Part shown: piece after piece, positions 25,945 to 34,756 of the stretch | Numbering within the stretch: position 1 is the first letter of the stretch | Layout of the letters: every line of letters starts with the position of its first letter | Origin: JANQOH01 sp965243325 | GTDB taxonomy: Bacteria; Pseudomonadota; Alphaproteobacteria; UBA7887 | Reading direction: 5' to 3' | Length of the DNA stretch: 64,000 nucleotides | Assembly: GCA_965243325.1 (NCBI GenBank) | Contig: CBDEUQ010000003.1 | Span: 1,240,001-1,304,000, forward strand | Translations under genes and position numbers: made by a program | The notes under the pieces: generated by a model | Database searches by the model: none | Told to the model about the DNA's origin: nothing | Seen by the model: the letters and a program-made list of their open reading frames with translations, nothing else

Positions 25945-26919
25945 ATGGCGAAGGCACCGGGGCGGAACGAGCGAGAGGGGATGACGGTCAAGGAGCTTTT
26001 CGACCGCTTCCCCACGGATGAGGCGGCGCGTGAGTGGTTCGAGGCGCGTATCTGGCCGGACGGCCGCCATTGCCCGCGCTGCGGTTCGACGGAGACGACG
26101 GAGACTCCGGCGTCAGAGTCCATGCCCTACCACTGTCCGGCCTGCCGGCGGTACTTCAGCGTGCGTATCGGGACCGTCATGGAGCGGTCGAAGGTGAGCC
26201 TGCGGGATTGGGCCATCGCCATCTACCTGCACCTGACGAGCCTGAAAGGCGTGTCTTCGATGAAGCTGCATCGGGACATCGGCGTGACGCAGAAGACGGC
26301 GTGGTTCATGTTGCAGCGCATCCGCAAGGCGTTCGACCGCGATGACGATGACCGCTTCGACGGGCCGGTAGAGGTCGACGAGGCGTACTTCGGCGGCCTG
26401 CGCAAGAACATGCCGATGGAGAAGCGGGCGGCGATGACGAGCCACGGCACGGACGGCAAGACCGCCGTCGTCGGCGTCAAGGATCGGGCGAGCAACCGCG
26501 TGCGCGCCCGCGTCGTGACGGACACGACGGGCGCGACGCTGCAAGGCTTCGTGCGGGCGCATACGCAGCCGGGCGCGCGGGTGTTCACCGATGAGGCGAG
26601 CGCCTACGTCGGGCTGGGCCGCGACTTCGATCACGAGGCCGTCAACCACGGCGTCGGCGAATACGTGCGCGGGATGGTGTCGACCAACGGGATGGAGTCG
26701 TTCTGGGCGGCGCTGCGGCGGGCGTACAAGGGCGTCTACCACAAGATCAGCCCGAAGCATCTGGGCCGGTACGTCGCCGACTTCGCCGCGCGGCACGGCA
26801 TTCGCGGTCTCGATACGCTCGACCAAATGGGCGATCTCGCGTCCGGCATGGCGGGCAAGCGGCTGACGTACCGCACGCTGATCGCGGACAACGGGCTGGC
26901 CAGCGGCGCGCGGGCGTAA
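25945..26919 (+). CDS. IS1595-family (ISXO2-like) transposase, inner element
   Basis: 324 residues. The N-terminal zinc ribbon (HCPRCGSTET, HCPACRRYFSVRIGT) is followed by a helical linker (KLHRDIGVTQKTAWFMLQRI) and the ISXO2-like catalytic domain with EVDEAYFGG, VFTDEASAY and NHGVGEYVRG/NGMESFWA. No defects were seen. A GGAGG-like site precedes the ATG. Confidence 0.93.
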   Translation: MAKAPGRNEREGMTVKELFDRFPTDEAAREWFEARIWPDGRHCPRCGSTETTETPASESMPYHCPACRRYFSVRIGTVMERSKVSLRDWAIAIYLHLTSLKGVSSMKLHRDIGVTQKTAWFMLQRIRKAFDRDDDDRFDGPVEVDEAYFGGLRKNMPMEKRAAMTSHGTDGKTAVVGVKDRASNRVRARVVTDTTGATLQGFVRAHTQPGARVFTDEASAYVGLGRDFDHEAVNHGVGEYVRGMVSTNGMESFWAALRRAYKGVYHKISPKHLGRYVADFAARHGIRGLDTLDQMGDLASGMAGKRLTYRTLIADNGLASGARA

Positions 26920-27013
26920 GCCGGTTCGCCTTGGGTTGCCGGGCCGTATCCCGCACGTTCACGGGTGACACTCGATAGCGGCTGTGCTTCGCTTGGCGCG
27001 GGAGGGCCGCGCC

Positions 27014-28231
27014 ATGCCACGGGGATCGAACGCCGGCACGCCGAACTGGGCCAATCAGACGATCTGGACGGGCGACAACCTGCCGATCATGCGCGGTATG
27101 AACAGCGCCAGCGTCGATTTGATCTACCTGGACCCGCCGTTCAACTCGAAAGCCAACTACGCCGCGCCCATCGGGAGCAAGGCCGCCGGCGCTGCGTTCA
27201 AGGACACGTGGACATTCCGTGACGTGGATGCGGAGTGGATCAACTTGATCGAGCGTAAGTATCCGACGCTCTATCGCGTTCTGCTGGCCGCCATGACGGA
27301 CTCGGACAAGTCGTACCTCGTCTACATGGCGGCCCGCTTGCTCGAAATGCAACGCGTACTCAAGCCAGACGGCTCGATCTACCTGCATTGCGACCCGACG
27401 ATGAGCCACTATTTGAAGCTCGTCATGGACGCGATCTTCGGGCGCAAGGCATTCCGTAACGAGATCGCATGGTGCTATCGAAAATGGTCCGTGAGCGCTC
27501 GGCAATTCGTCAGAAATCATGACGTAATTCTGTTCTACGCCCCCAACCGTAACAGCTTCAACGTTCAGACGGTGCCTGTGGGTCCCGGCACGCTCCGGCG
27601 ATGGAAGGGTAAGCGGCAAGAGTCCGTTTTTGTCGACGGGAAGCGCCTTCAGGTAGCGACGGACGAGCCGGCGGGAACGCCTTGTCCCGATTGGTGGGAA
27701 ATCGCGATCCTTAACCCGAACGCCAACGAGCGCGTCGGCTACCCGACGCAGAAGCCATTGGCGCTGTTACAGCGCATCATTGCCGCCAGCAGCAACCCCG
27801 GCGACACGATTCTCGACCCCTTCTGTGGCTGCGCGACGGCGTGCATAGCGGCGCACGACGCGGGCCGCCAATGGGCCGGGATCGACATATCGCCGAAGGC
27901 CGCCGAGCTCGTTCAATCGCGAATGCGCGACGAACTGGGGCTATTCTTCCGGGGCGTCGTGCGCACGGACATTCCCGGCCGGACGGACCTTGGCGACCTG
28001 CCGCCATACCGGATGCACAAGAACGCGCTCTACGGCGAGCAGGGCGGATATTGCGCGGGTTGCAAGACGCACTTTGAGCCGCGCAACCTTGAAGTCGATC
28101 ACATTATCGCCCGGCTGAAGGGCGGGACCGACCACCTCAAAAACCTTCAGCTTCTCTGTGGATCGTGCAACCGCGTGAAGGGCGACCGCGGTATGGAATA
28201 CCTGCGGGCGAAGCTACAGCTTGCGGCGTAG
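27014..28231 (+). CDS. DNA methyltransferase fused to a C-terminal HNH nuclease (inner element)
   Basis: 405 residues from the ATG at 27014 with a GGGAGG upstream. Same architecture as the outer-element protein but clearly diverged: NWANQTIW start, motif IV YLDPPFNS near residue 40, YPTQKPLALLQRII and motif I DPFCGCATA near 270, then an HNH domain CAGCKTHF, LEVDHIIARLKGG, LQLLCGSCNRVK. The target-recognition middle is shorter than in the outer copy, so the DNA target probably differs. Ninety-four bases separate it from the transposase stop. Both domains look active. Confidence 0.88.
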   Translation: MPRGSNAGTPNWANQTIWTGDNLPIMRGMNSASVDLIYLDPPFNSKANYAAPIGSKAAGAAFKDTWTFRDVDAEWINLIERKYPTLYRVLLAAMTDSDKSYLVYMAARLLEMQRVLKPDGSIYLHCDPTMSHYLKLVMDAIFGRKAFRNEIAWCYRKWSVSARQFVRNHDVILFYAPNRNSFNVQTVPVGPGTLRRWKGKRQESVFVDGKRLQVATDEPAGTPCPDWWEIAILNPNANERVGYPTQKPLALLQRIIAASSNPGDTILDPFCGCATACIAAHDAGRQWAGIDISPKAAELVQSRMRDELGLFFRGVVRTDIPGRTDLGDLPPYRMHKNALYGEQGGYCAGCKTHFEPRNLEVDHIIARLKGGTDHLKNLQLLCGSCNRVKGDRGMEYLRAKLQLAA

Positions 28232-28300
28232 CGCTGGCCTGTCGGTGAGACAGCTACTTGCGGCGGCCAGTCCGGTCAAGTATATAATTCCCTTGAAGTT

Positions 28301-29065
28301 GGCCCAGAAGGACTCCATCCCGTTTACGTGCGCCTGGGCGCGGACATACTCGCCGACGCCGTGATTGACCGTTTCATGGTCGAATGGCATTCCCAGATAC
28401 GACCCGTGCTCGTCGGTGTAGACCGTGGCCGTCTCCGCCGTCCGGTCGGTCACGAACTGCTGCAACGTCGGCTTGTCGGTTCCGGGGACAACGGTTGCGG
28501 ATACGCGGTTCGTCGCCCGGTCTTTCGCTCCCGCGACGATTGACTTGCCGACACCGCCGCGGCCCGTTCCGGCCAGCGCCTTCCGCTTCGCGTTGCTCAT
28601 GTTCTTGCGACGACCGCCCACATAGGTCTCGTCGACCTCAACAGGGCCGGAGAATAGCGCCTCACGTTCGGCGGACCAAGCCTCGCGGATGCGGTGCAAC
28701 ATGAACCACGCGGTCTTCTGCGTGACCTTCACGTCGCGGTGCAGCTTCATCGACGAGATGCCCTTCAACGAGGTCATCTCCAGATAGATCGCGAACACCC
28801 ATTTCCGCAGCGGCACCTTCGACCGCTCCATGGCGGTCCCGACGCGGACGGAGAAGCCTTTGCGGCACGACGGGCACCAATAAGGCTGCTTCTTCGAGGC
28901 AGGCGCTTCGACGGTCGAACACGACCCGCAATGCGGGCAGTGACGCCCATCGGGCCAAACCAACGACTCGAACCATCCGGTCGCGGTCGCCTCATCGGGG
29001 AAAAGGTCGTGCAACTCAATCAGCGAGATGCCTTCCCTGTGCGCCTTTCCCGGACCCTTGGCCAT
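28301..29065 (-). pseudogene. Outer IS1595-family transposase, N-terminal part
   Basis: 255 codons from the ATG at 29065, with zinc ribbon HCPHCGSCST and CPSCRKGFSVRVGT, EVDETYVGG and VYTDEHGSY, ending at NGMESFWA where the inner element begins. Read on into the inner element it would add a few foreign residues. The remaining 70 codons lie at 25670-25879. Confidence 0.92.
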
Positions 29066-29472
29066 CTCTCAACCTCTTGTTTCAATTGCCCTTACCTCAA
29101 TATACGCTAAGTCCGGCGTTCGGTAAAGTATATAATTCCCCTTCCGGAGGCCACCTCGCCTCGGGTTCGGGGTTGCTCGATTTGAACGTCTTGCGGTCTT
29201 GGGAATGTAACGATCGGGGATGTGTCCGTTGCCGGGCTCTTACTTCCATCCGTGGTCAGCACAGGGCGGCTGCCAACTTCATGCCCGGTCCAAGACGATT
29301 CCCGAGTGCCGATCTGGTCGGCGTGCTCGAACGCGATGAGGCGGTTCGGCAAACAAGGCATGACGCGTGCATCATCGGGAACCGCGTCCCGGCGAGGGGA
29401 CACCGGTGATCGCCACCTTCAGGCGCGGCTGTTTCCTCCTCTTCCTTTCCGGCCGGTTGGATGCAGCCGCGC

Positions 29473-29670
29473 CTATGCCGTCTGGAGCGCAATCGCCGCC
29501 TCGCGGGTGAAGCGGAACTCGGTGCCGTCCCGCCACATCCAGTGAAGCACCACGCCAATCCGCCGGGCGAGCGCGACGGTCGCGCGCTTCCTGCCGCGCA
29601 GCACCGCTAGGCGCAGCGCCCAAGCCTTTGACCAGTTGGGGGCCCCGCGGTTCAGCATCACCGTCGCCGC
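29473..29670 (-). pseudogene. IS110-family transposase, C-terminal remnant split by IS701
   Basis: The minus-strand frame reads ATVMLNRGAPNWSKAWALRL then ATVALARRIGVVLHWMWRDG and TEFRF, the C-terminal end of IS110-type (DEDD) transposases. Its upstream portion appears on the other side of the IS701 at 31111-31186 (EIVGQITKAGDAGLRRALY). The rest of the gene is absent. The 190 bases left of it (29284-29472) show no gene. Confidence 0.75.
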
Positions 29671-29674
29671 TTAG

Positions 29675-31106
29675 TACTACAGTTGCGAGTTTTGTCGTCG
29701 TTTGTAATGGGATATTGCGGCGCTTGCCTGGTGTTTTCGTCGCCAGAGGGACCATTGGATTATGTCGGAAGGCCTTTGCGGAGGCTTGAAGGCGAGGCGG
29801 GCGAGGAGGGTCCGGATTTCGGGAACGGCAGGGACGAGGGCAGTGAGCAGCGTCAGGCGGAGATTGCGGTTGCGGGACTCGTTTCGTTCCGTTTGCTGCA
29901 TGCGGCGCGGCGCAGGTCTGCGGCGAGTTTGGCGAGGAAGGCGGCGGCGGCCATGACGAGGCTGATATGGCGATGCCAGCCGTGCCAGGAGCGGGCCTCG
30001 CAATGGTCGAGGCCGAGATCGTCCTTCGCCCTCTGGAAGCATTCCTCGATGGTCCATCGCAGACCGGCCGCGCCGGCGAGCTCGGCGAGCGTTGTGCCGG
30101 TCGGACAGAAGACGAGATAGCAGGCCCGTTTGTCGGGGTCGTTGCGGGAGCGGCGGATCAGCAGCCAGCGCTCCCGGTCCCCCCGGCAGGGCCACGGCAT
30201 GGGGATGCGCGCCCAGTCATAGAGCCTGAGGCCCTTGCTGCCCTCGCCGGCGGCATGGATCGTCCAGGCCTCCTCCTCCAGATTGTCGGCCAGTGTCGCG
30301 GGATCGGTCTCGATCAAGCCGGTCGAGGCGAGGAACCTCAAATGGTGGTTGCTGCGCACCGCCAGCACGTAGCTCTGTCCCCGCCCTTCCAGCATTTGCC
30401 GCAGCCGGCTGTCGGACCCGTAGACCGCGTCGGCCAGAACGAAGGCGCAGGGAATGCCGGCGTCGAGAGCGTCGCCGATCATCGCGCGGGCCAGCACCGG
30501 CTTGGTGGCGAAGGCGACTTCGTCCGGCACGCTTGTCTTTGCGCGCCGCGCGCCGTCCGCCGCCCAGTCTCGCGGCAGATAAAGCCGACGGTCGATCAGT
30601 GCCTGGCCGAAACGGCCCGCATAGGCGAGGAACACGCCGACCTGGCTGTTCTCCACGCGGCCCGCCGTGCCCGTGTATTGGCGCGCAACGCCGACCGAGT
30701 GACGGCCCTTCTTCACGAAGCCCGTCTCGTCCACCACCAGCACACCGTCCGCGCAGCCCAGCGCCTCCACCGCGTAGGCGCGGACCTCGTCTCGCAGCGC
30801 GTCGGCGTCCCAACGGTTCCGCCCGAGAAGTCCTTGCATCCGCCACGGCCGGGCCAGACCCGCCTGCTCCGCCATCATCCAGCCCGTCTTGCGGTCGATC
30901 CCCGACAGAAGACCGTCCAGAAACGCCCCTCCCGTCTCACGAAGCTGACGACGCCGGAACACCGGGCCCAGACGGGCTTTCCATGAACACAGCTCCCGTT
31001 CCCATTCCACAAGAGAGCCAGACCACTCCGCAACGCTCATTCCGTCCATCCTCTGAAAAGGCCAAACGGAATAGATCACCATTCAGGAAAACTCGCAACT
31101 GTAGTA
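29675..31106 (-). mobile_element. IS701-family insertion sequence
   Basis: About 1432 bp with terminal inverted repeats TACTACAGTTGCGAGTTTT at 29675 and in reverse from 31106. The flanks are TTAG and CTAG, matching the 4-bp YTAR target of this family with one difference. It sits inside an IS110 remnant. The transposase is intact. Confidence 0.85.
29853..31082 (-). CDS. IS701-family transposase
   Basis: 409 residues of the DDE_5 type: VLVVDETGFVKKG with the first Asp, FVLADAVYGSDS with the second, and RWTIEECFQRAKDDLGLDHC with the catalytic Glu. Length is normal. The Met at 31082 is near the right inverted repeat; a later Met (MDGMSVAEW) is also possible. Confidence 0.93.
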   Translation of the reverse strand: MVIYSVWPFQRMDGMSVAEWSGSLVEWERELCSWKARLGPVFRRRQLRETGGAFLDGLLSGIDRKTGWMMAEQAGLARPWRMQGLLGRNRWDADALRDEVRAYAVEALGCADGVLVVDETGFVKKGRHSVGVARQYTGTAGRVENSQVGVFLAYAGRFGQALIDRRLYLPRDWAADGARRAKTSVPDEVAFATKPVLARAMIGDALDAGIPCAFVLADAVYGSDSRLRQMLEGRGQSYVLAVRSNHHLRFLASTGLIETDPATLADNLEEEAWTIHAAGEGSKGLRLYDWARIPMPWPCRGDRERWLLIRRSRNDPDKRACYLVFCPTGTTLAELAGAAGLRWTIEECFQRAKDDLGLDHCEARSWHGWHRHISLVMAAAAFLAKLAADLRRAACSKRNETSPATAISA

Positions 31107-31189
31107 CTAGTAGAGCGCCCTGCGCAGGCCGGCATCGCCGGCCTTGGTGATCTGACCGACGATATCGCGTTCGCCGGACTGGTTCCGGC

Positions 31190-31345
31190 TTGGTTGACGG
31201 AGGCGCAGATTGCCGAGGTCGGAGCGTGGATCGAGACGGGTCCCGATCTCGAGCGGGACGGCGTGACGCGCTGGCGGGTTCAGGACATCGTACGGAAGAT
31301 CAGGGAGACCTTCGGGGTCGTCTGCAGATTCCGGCGCACTTGGAG
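31190..31345 (+). pseudogene. IS630-family transposase fragment
   Basis: About 50 residues (LTEAQIAEVGAWIETGPDLE, VTRWRVQDIVRKIRETFGVV) match the second helix-turn-helix of IS630 transposases. It joins IS110 remnant on the left and the group II intron on the right. Neither a start nor the catalytic part is present. Confidence 0.7.
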
Positions 31346-31364
31346 CGCCAGGCGAACTGGTGGA

Positions 31365-33252
31365 AGGGTAGCGGGTGAAAGTCCCGTGGAACGAAAGGAG
31401 CAGCTAACCGCGTTTCTCCGCAAGCCGTGCATTGTCGGTCGTGAGGCCGGCGATGAAGCGTCGGTAGCGGTGCATGCGGGCAGGGATATTGAGCGCCGAA
31501 AGCCAGGTAATCCGAAGCGCCGAGACGGTCAAGTGCGTCGAAGGCAACACCGACCGCACCGTGAAGCAGCGAGGTGCGGAAGGGCTTCGCGGCGTCTGAG
31601 ACCCCATGCACGCATGTAAGCCCACCACCGGGACCTGGGAGGTCTTCACTTCGCCCCGGCAGTCGTTCCGAGGCCGCGAAGGGAAGGAGGTATCCGAAGC
31701 CTGAGATGAACGGAGTGAAGAAGTCGGACGGGGCCATAGTACCGTCGAAGCGGGCGAACAAGGGGGCTCGCGCCCCTGCGGAGCCGGTGGAGGGAAGGGC
31801 CTCGACCAAGGGGAATCCGCGAAGCGAAAGCACGCGCCGGACACAGGGCCGGGAAAGCGTGACCCAGGCCGCCGAGCGGATACGGCAAGCTGCAACGAGG
31901 AGGCCGCAGGAGAAACTGACGGCGCTCCTGCACCATGTCACGCTCGACGCGCTGCGCTGGGCCTTCCACGCGATCAAGCGGGACGCTGCGGCGGGGGTGG
32001 ACGGCATGACATGGGCTGAGTACGCGGAGGGGCTGGAAGAGCGTCTGCTCGACCTGCACCGGCGCGTACAGACCGGAGCGTACCGGGCGCCGCCGGTCCG
32101 GCGGGTAGAGATACCCAAGCCGGACGGCGGGACACGACCGCTCGGCGTCGCCGCGCTGGAGGACAAGATCGTCCAGAAGGCGGTGACGGAGATCATCCTG
32201 ACGCCGATCTACGAGCCGGCCTTCCTCGGCTTCAGCTACGGGTTCCGACCGGGGCGCGGAGCGCATGACGCGCTGGACGCGCTCGCCGTCGCCATCGACC
32301 GGCGGAAGGTCAACTGGGTGGTCGACTGTGACATCCGGGCGTTCTTCGATTCCGTCTCGCGGGACTGGCTGGTCCGGTTCCTTGAGCACCGGATCGGGGA
32401 CAAGCGGGTGATCCGGCTGATCGTCAAGTGGCTGAAGGCCGGCGTCATGGTCGATGGCCAGTGGCGGGACATTCCGCGGGGCACGCCACAAGGGGCGAAC
32501 GTCTCGCCCGTGCTGGCGAACGTGTACCTGCACTACGTCCTCGACCTCTGGTTCCATCGCAAATGGCGGCCCGAAAGGGCAGAAGGAGACGCCATCATCG
32601 TTCGCTACGCCGATGATGTAGTCGTCGGGTTCGAGCACGAGCGGGACGCGGAACGCTTCCTGACTGCGCTTGGAGAGCGGCTCGGCCAGTTCGATCTGGC
32701 CCTGCATCCGGCAAAGACCCGGCTCATTGAGTTCGGCAGGCACGCGGACGCGAACCGCCGGGCGAAAGGGCTGGGCCGACCGGAGACGTTCGACTTCCTG
32801 GGCCTCACGCACTACTGCCGAAAGACCAGAGGCGGACGATTCGGGCTCGGACGCAAGCCCGCGGCGAAGCGGGTGAGGCGCACTCTGCGGCGCATCAAGG
32901 AGGTTCTGCGGCGGCGTATGCACCACGACCTCCACGAGGTCGCACGGTGGCTGGGACGGGTCGTCAACGGATGGCTGAACTACTACGCCGTCCCGACCAG
33001 CTCCCCCCACTTGGAGCAGTTCATCCGTGCCCTGCAACGGATATGGCTGAAGGTGCTGCGTCGGCGGTCGCAGCGGGGCCGGTTCAGCTGGAAACAGCTG
33101 ACGGCGCTCGTGGATCGTTACTGGCCCAAGCCACGGATCCGGCACCCCTGGCCGGGAGCGCGGTTTGCCGTCAAACACCCGAGGTAGGAGCCGGATGCGT
33201 TAACGCGCACGTCCGGATCCGCGCGGGGGGCGCTGGGAAACCAGCGTCCCTA
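31365..33252 (+). mobile_element. Group II intron with its reverse transcriptase
   Basis: The 5' part contains GGGTGAAAGTCCCG, a word frequent near the start of bacterial group II introns, and the open frame of an intron-encoded protein follows. After that frame, 33190-33230 folds as a domain V-like hairpin (GAGCCGGATGCG ... CGTCCGGATC), followed by a GC hairpin and CTACCGCGAC, a typical 3' end. The exact 5' boundary is uncertain by some tens of bases. It appears to lie in or beside an IS630 remnant. Confidence 0.75.
31706..33187 (+). CDS. ltrA: Group II intron reverse transcriptase/maturase
   Basis: 493 residues from the ATG at 31706. RT blocks are in order: AAAGVDGMTW, IPKPDGGTRPLG, FSYGFRPGRGAHDAL, DIRAFFDSV, GTPQGANVSPVLANVYL and the catalytic RYADDVVVGF. 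The maturase domain X follows (GRVVNGWLNYYAVPTSS, RFSWKQLTALVDRYWP). There is no C-terminal HNH endonuclease. It splices the intron and promotes retrohoming. An upstream in-frame Met at 31574 lies in the intron's structured 5' region and is less likely. Confidence 0.92.
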   Translation: MNGVKKSDGAIVPSKRANKGARAPAEPVEGRASTKGNPRSESTRRTQGRESVTQAAERIRQAATRRPQEKLTALLHHVTLDALRWAFHAIKRDAAAGVDGMTWAEYAEGLEERLLDLHRRVQTGAYRAPPVRRVEIPKPDGGTRPLGVAALEDKIVQKAVTEIILTPIYEPAFLGFSYGFRPGRGAHDALDALAVAIDRRKVNWVVDCDIRAFFDSVSRDWLVRFLEHRIGDKRVIRLIVKWLKAGVMVDGQWRDIPRGTPQGANVSPVLANVYLHYVLDLWFHRKWRPERAEGDAIIVRYADDVVVGFEHERDAERFLTALGERLGQFDLALHPAKTRLIEFGRHADANRRAKGLGRPETFDFLGLTHYCRKTRGGRFGLGRKPAAKRVRRTLRRIKEVLRRRMHHDLHEVARWLGRVVNGWLNYYAVPTSSPHLEQFIRALQRIWLKVLRRRSQRGRFSWKQLTALVDRYWPKPRIRHPWPGARFAVKHPR

Positions 33253-33457
33253 CCGCGACACGGCGATTGAACGAAGGCGCTTCGCGCAGTTGTCGGTTTG
33301 AGGCTCTCGCCTGCGCCCTGGTGATGGCGTCTTCGGTGCCGGCCAACCGGTTCGAGCCCTCCGACAATCTTCTCATATTCCCCGTTTAGCATCGATCTCC
33401 TCGACGGTCCGTTGCCGGATCGGTCCGGCGGCGCGCAGTCATGATCGAGGAGAATCG

Positions 33458-34339
33458 ATGATGACCGGGAAAACGGCCGGCGCGGCGAAGGGCAGCCCCC
33501 TTCGCCGGCGCATGATCGAGCAGATGCGCATCGCCAATCTGGCCGAGAGCACACGAAGCGCCTACCTGTTCGAAGTCGAGCGGTTGGCCAGGCATTACGG
33601 GACCTCGTCGGCCGATCTGGACGCCGAGCAGCTGCGCGACTGGGTCCTGAAACTGATCGACCGGGGCCTCAGCCCGTCCTCGACCAACTCCACGCTCGCC
33701 GCCTTCAGGTTCCTCTATGTCGAGACGCTGGGCTACCCCGAGCGCGTGGCCGGGCTGCGCAACCGAAAGAAGCCCCGGGCGCTGCCGCGCCACATGGCGG
33801 CAGAGGAGGTCGAGCGCCTGATCCTGGCGACGCCCGACCTCCGCCACCGTGCCGCCTTCATCGCCGCCTACGGCGCCGGGCTTCGCGTTTCCGAGACCGT
33901 CAGCGTCAAGGTCGGCGACATCAAGTCGGACAGGAAGTGCCTGCACATCCCGTCCGGCAAGGGCGGCGCCGAGCGGATGGCCCCGTTGCCGGACGGGGTC
34001 ATCCATTACCTGCGCAGCTACTGGAAGAACATCTGGCCGCAGCCGGTAACCTGGCTATTCTACGGCGCTTCGCCCGCCCGGCCCATGCCGACCCAGGCCC
34101 TGCACCGGGCCTTCAAGCAGGCCCGCGACAAGCTCGGCATCGATCCCTGTCACACTTTCCACAGCCTGCGTCACTCGGCCGCCACCCATCTTCTTGAGCG
34201 CGGCGCGGATATCGAGGTGATCCGCAACGCGCTCGGCCATCGAAACGCCGACACGACCCGCGACTACGCCCGCGCCACCGGCAAAATGTTCGAGACCCTC
34301 GACCACCCGCTGTCGGGCTTTCCGGTCCTGCGCAGCTAA
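33458..34339 (+). CDS. Lone tyrosine recombinase (XerC/IntI-like size)
   Basis: 293 residues. A SAM-like N-terminal domain (LAESTRSAYLFEVERLARHY) is followed by catalytic motifs GAGLRVSE, a Lys in PSGKGGAERM, HSLRHSAATH, ALGHRNADTT and the Tyr in RDYA. All catalytic residues are present. A GAGGAGA Shine-Dalgarno precedes the ATG. This type often accompanies IS91-like transposases; none is here, and the gap 33253-33457 holds only IS-like debris including a 42-base word repeated at 39388. It may be a stranded transposon recombinase. Confidence 0.88.
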   Translation: MMTGKTAGAAKGSPLRRRMIEQMRIANLAESTRSAYLFEVERLARHYGTSSADLDAEQLRDWVLKLIDRGLSPSSTNSTLAAFRFLYVETLGYPERVAGLRNRKKPRALPRHMAAEEVERLILATPDLRHRAAFIAAYGAGLRVSETVSVKVGDIKSDRKCLHIPSGKGGAERMAPLPDGVIHYLRSYWKNIWPQPVTWLFYGASPARPMPTQALHRAFKQARDKLGIDPCHTFHSLRHSAATHLLERGADIEVIRNALGHRNADTTRDYARATGKMFETLDHPLSGFPVLRS

Positions 34340-34392
34340 CGCGGGGTGGCGCGCGAGGGCGTCGGTGTGCTACACAAGCCGCAGGCTCGGAC

Positions 34393-34451
34393 CCGGACGA
34401 ACCCCGTGTCGTGCCGTCCGAACGGCACGGTACCCGAGGATCGATTCCCAC
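34393..34451 (-). repeat. Dispersed 60-base repeat, second copy at 49842-49902
   Basis: The reverse complement of this stretch matches 49842-49902 at about nine bases in ten (shared words TGGGAATCGATCCTCGG, GTGCCGTTCGGACGG, GGTTCGTCCGG). This copy contains a perfect hairpin GTGCCGT-CCGA-ACGGCAC. It lies between a recombinase stop and the DUF1330 gene; the other copy lies just after a lipoprotein gene. It could be a small palindromic mobile repeat or a terminator module. Confidence 0.6.
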
Positions 34452-34468
34452 GCTGAGGAGGAAACCCC

Positions 34469-34756
34469 ATGGCGGCATACGTGATCGTCAATGATGAAAT
34501 AACCGATGAAGGCGCGTTCTCGGAGTTTCGGGAACGGATCGGCGCCACGGTTGATGCTCACGGCGGTCAATACGTGGTGCGCGGCGGCAGCGTTGAAGTG
34601 ATCGAGGGCAGTTGGTCCCCCGGTCGAGTCGTGGTGGTACGGTTCGACGATGGCGCCGCGGCACGCGCGTGGCTCAACTCACCAGAGTACGCCGAGCTCA
34701 AGGAAATCCGGCAGCGGTCGGCGAACGCCGATGTGATCGTCGTCGAGGGAATGTGA
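34469..34756 (+). CDS. DUF1330-family protein
   Basis: 95 residues with the dimeric alpha/beta-barrel pattern of DUF1330 (AAYVIVNDEITDEGAFSEF, GGQYVVRGGSVEVIEG, VVVRFDDGAAARAWLNSPEY). A strong GAGGAGG lies 8 bases before the ATG. Function unknown in the family. It stands alone after the dispersed repeat. Confidence 0.85.
   Translation: MAAYVIVNDEITDEGAFSEFRERIGATVDAHGGQYVVRGGSVEVIEGSWSPGRVVVVRFDDGAAARAWLNSPEYAELKEIRQRSANADVIVVEGM

Larger units (their letters stand above)
25880..28292 (+). mobile_element. Inner IS1595-family (ISXO2-like) element with methyltransferase-HNH passenger
   Basis: 2413 bp. Its terminal inverted repeats are identical over 23 bases (25880-25902 and 28270-28292 in reverse, starting GGGAATTATATACTTGACCG). 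It lies between direct repeats TTGAAGTT (25872-25879 and 28293-28300). It carries an intact transposase and one passenger gene, both plus strand. It inserted into the transposase gene of a relative of itself. The identical ends and intact genes point to recent movement. Confidence 0.95.
23247..29140. mobile_element. Outer IS1595-family (ISXO2-like) element with passenger genes
   Basis: The ends begin GGGAATTATGTACTTGACCG at 23247 and, in reverse from 29140, GGGAATTATATACTTTACCG; they match at 21 of the first 23 bases. An exact 8-bp direct repeat CTTCCGGA flanks it (23239-23246, 29141-29148). Without the nested inner element and its target copy it would be 3473 bp. Left to right it carries a 58-residue gene (minus), a methyltransferase-HNH fusion (plus), a GIY-YIG nuclease (plus), a 99-residue gene (minus) and its own transposase (minus), which the inner element splits. 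IS1595-family elements with passenger genes are known; this combination I do not recognise. Confidence 0.92.
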
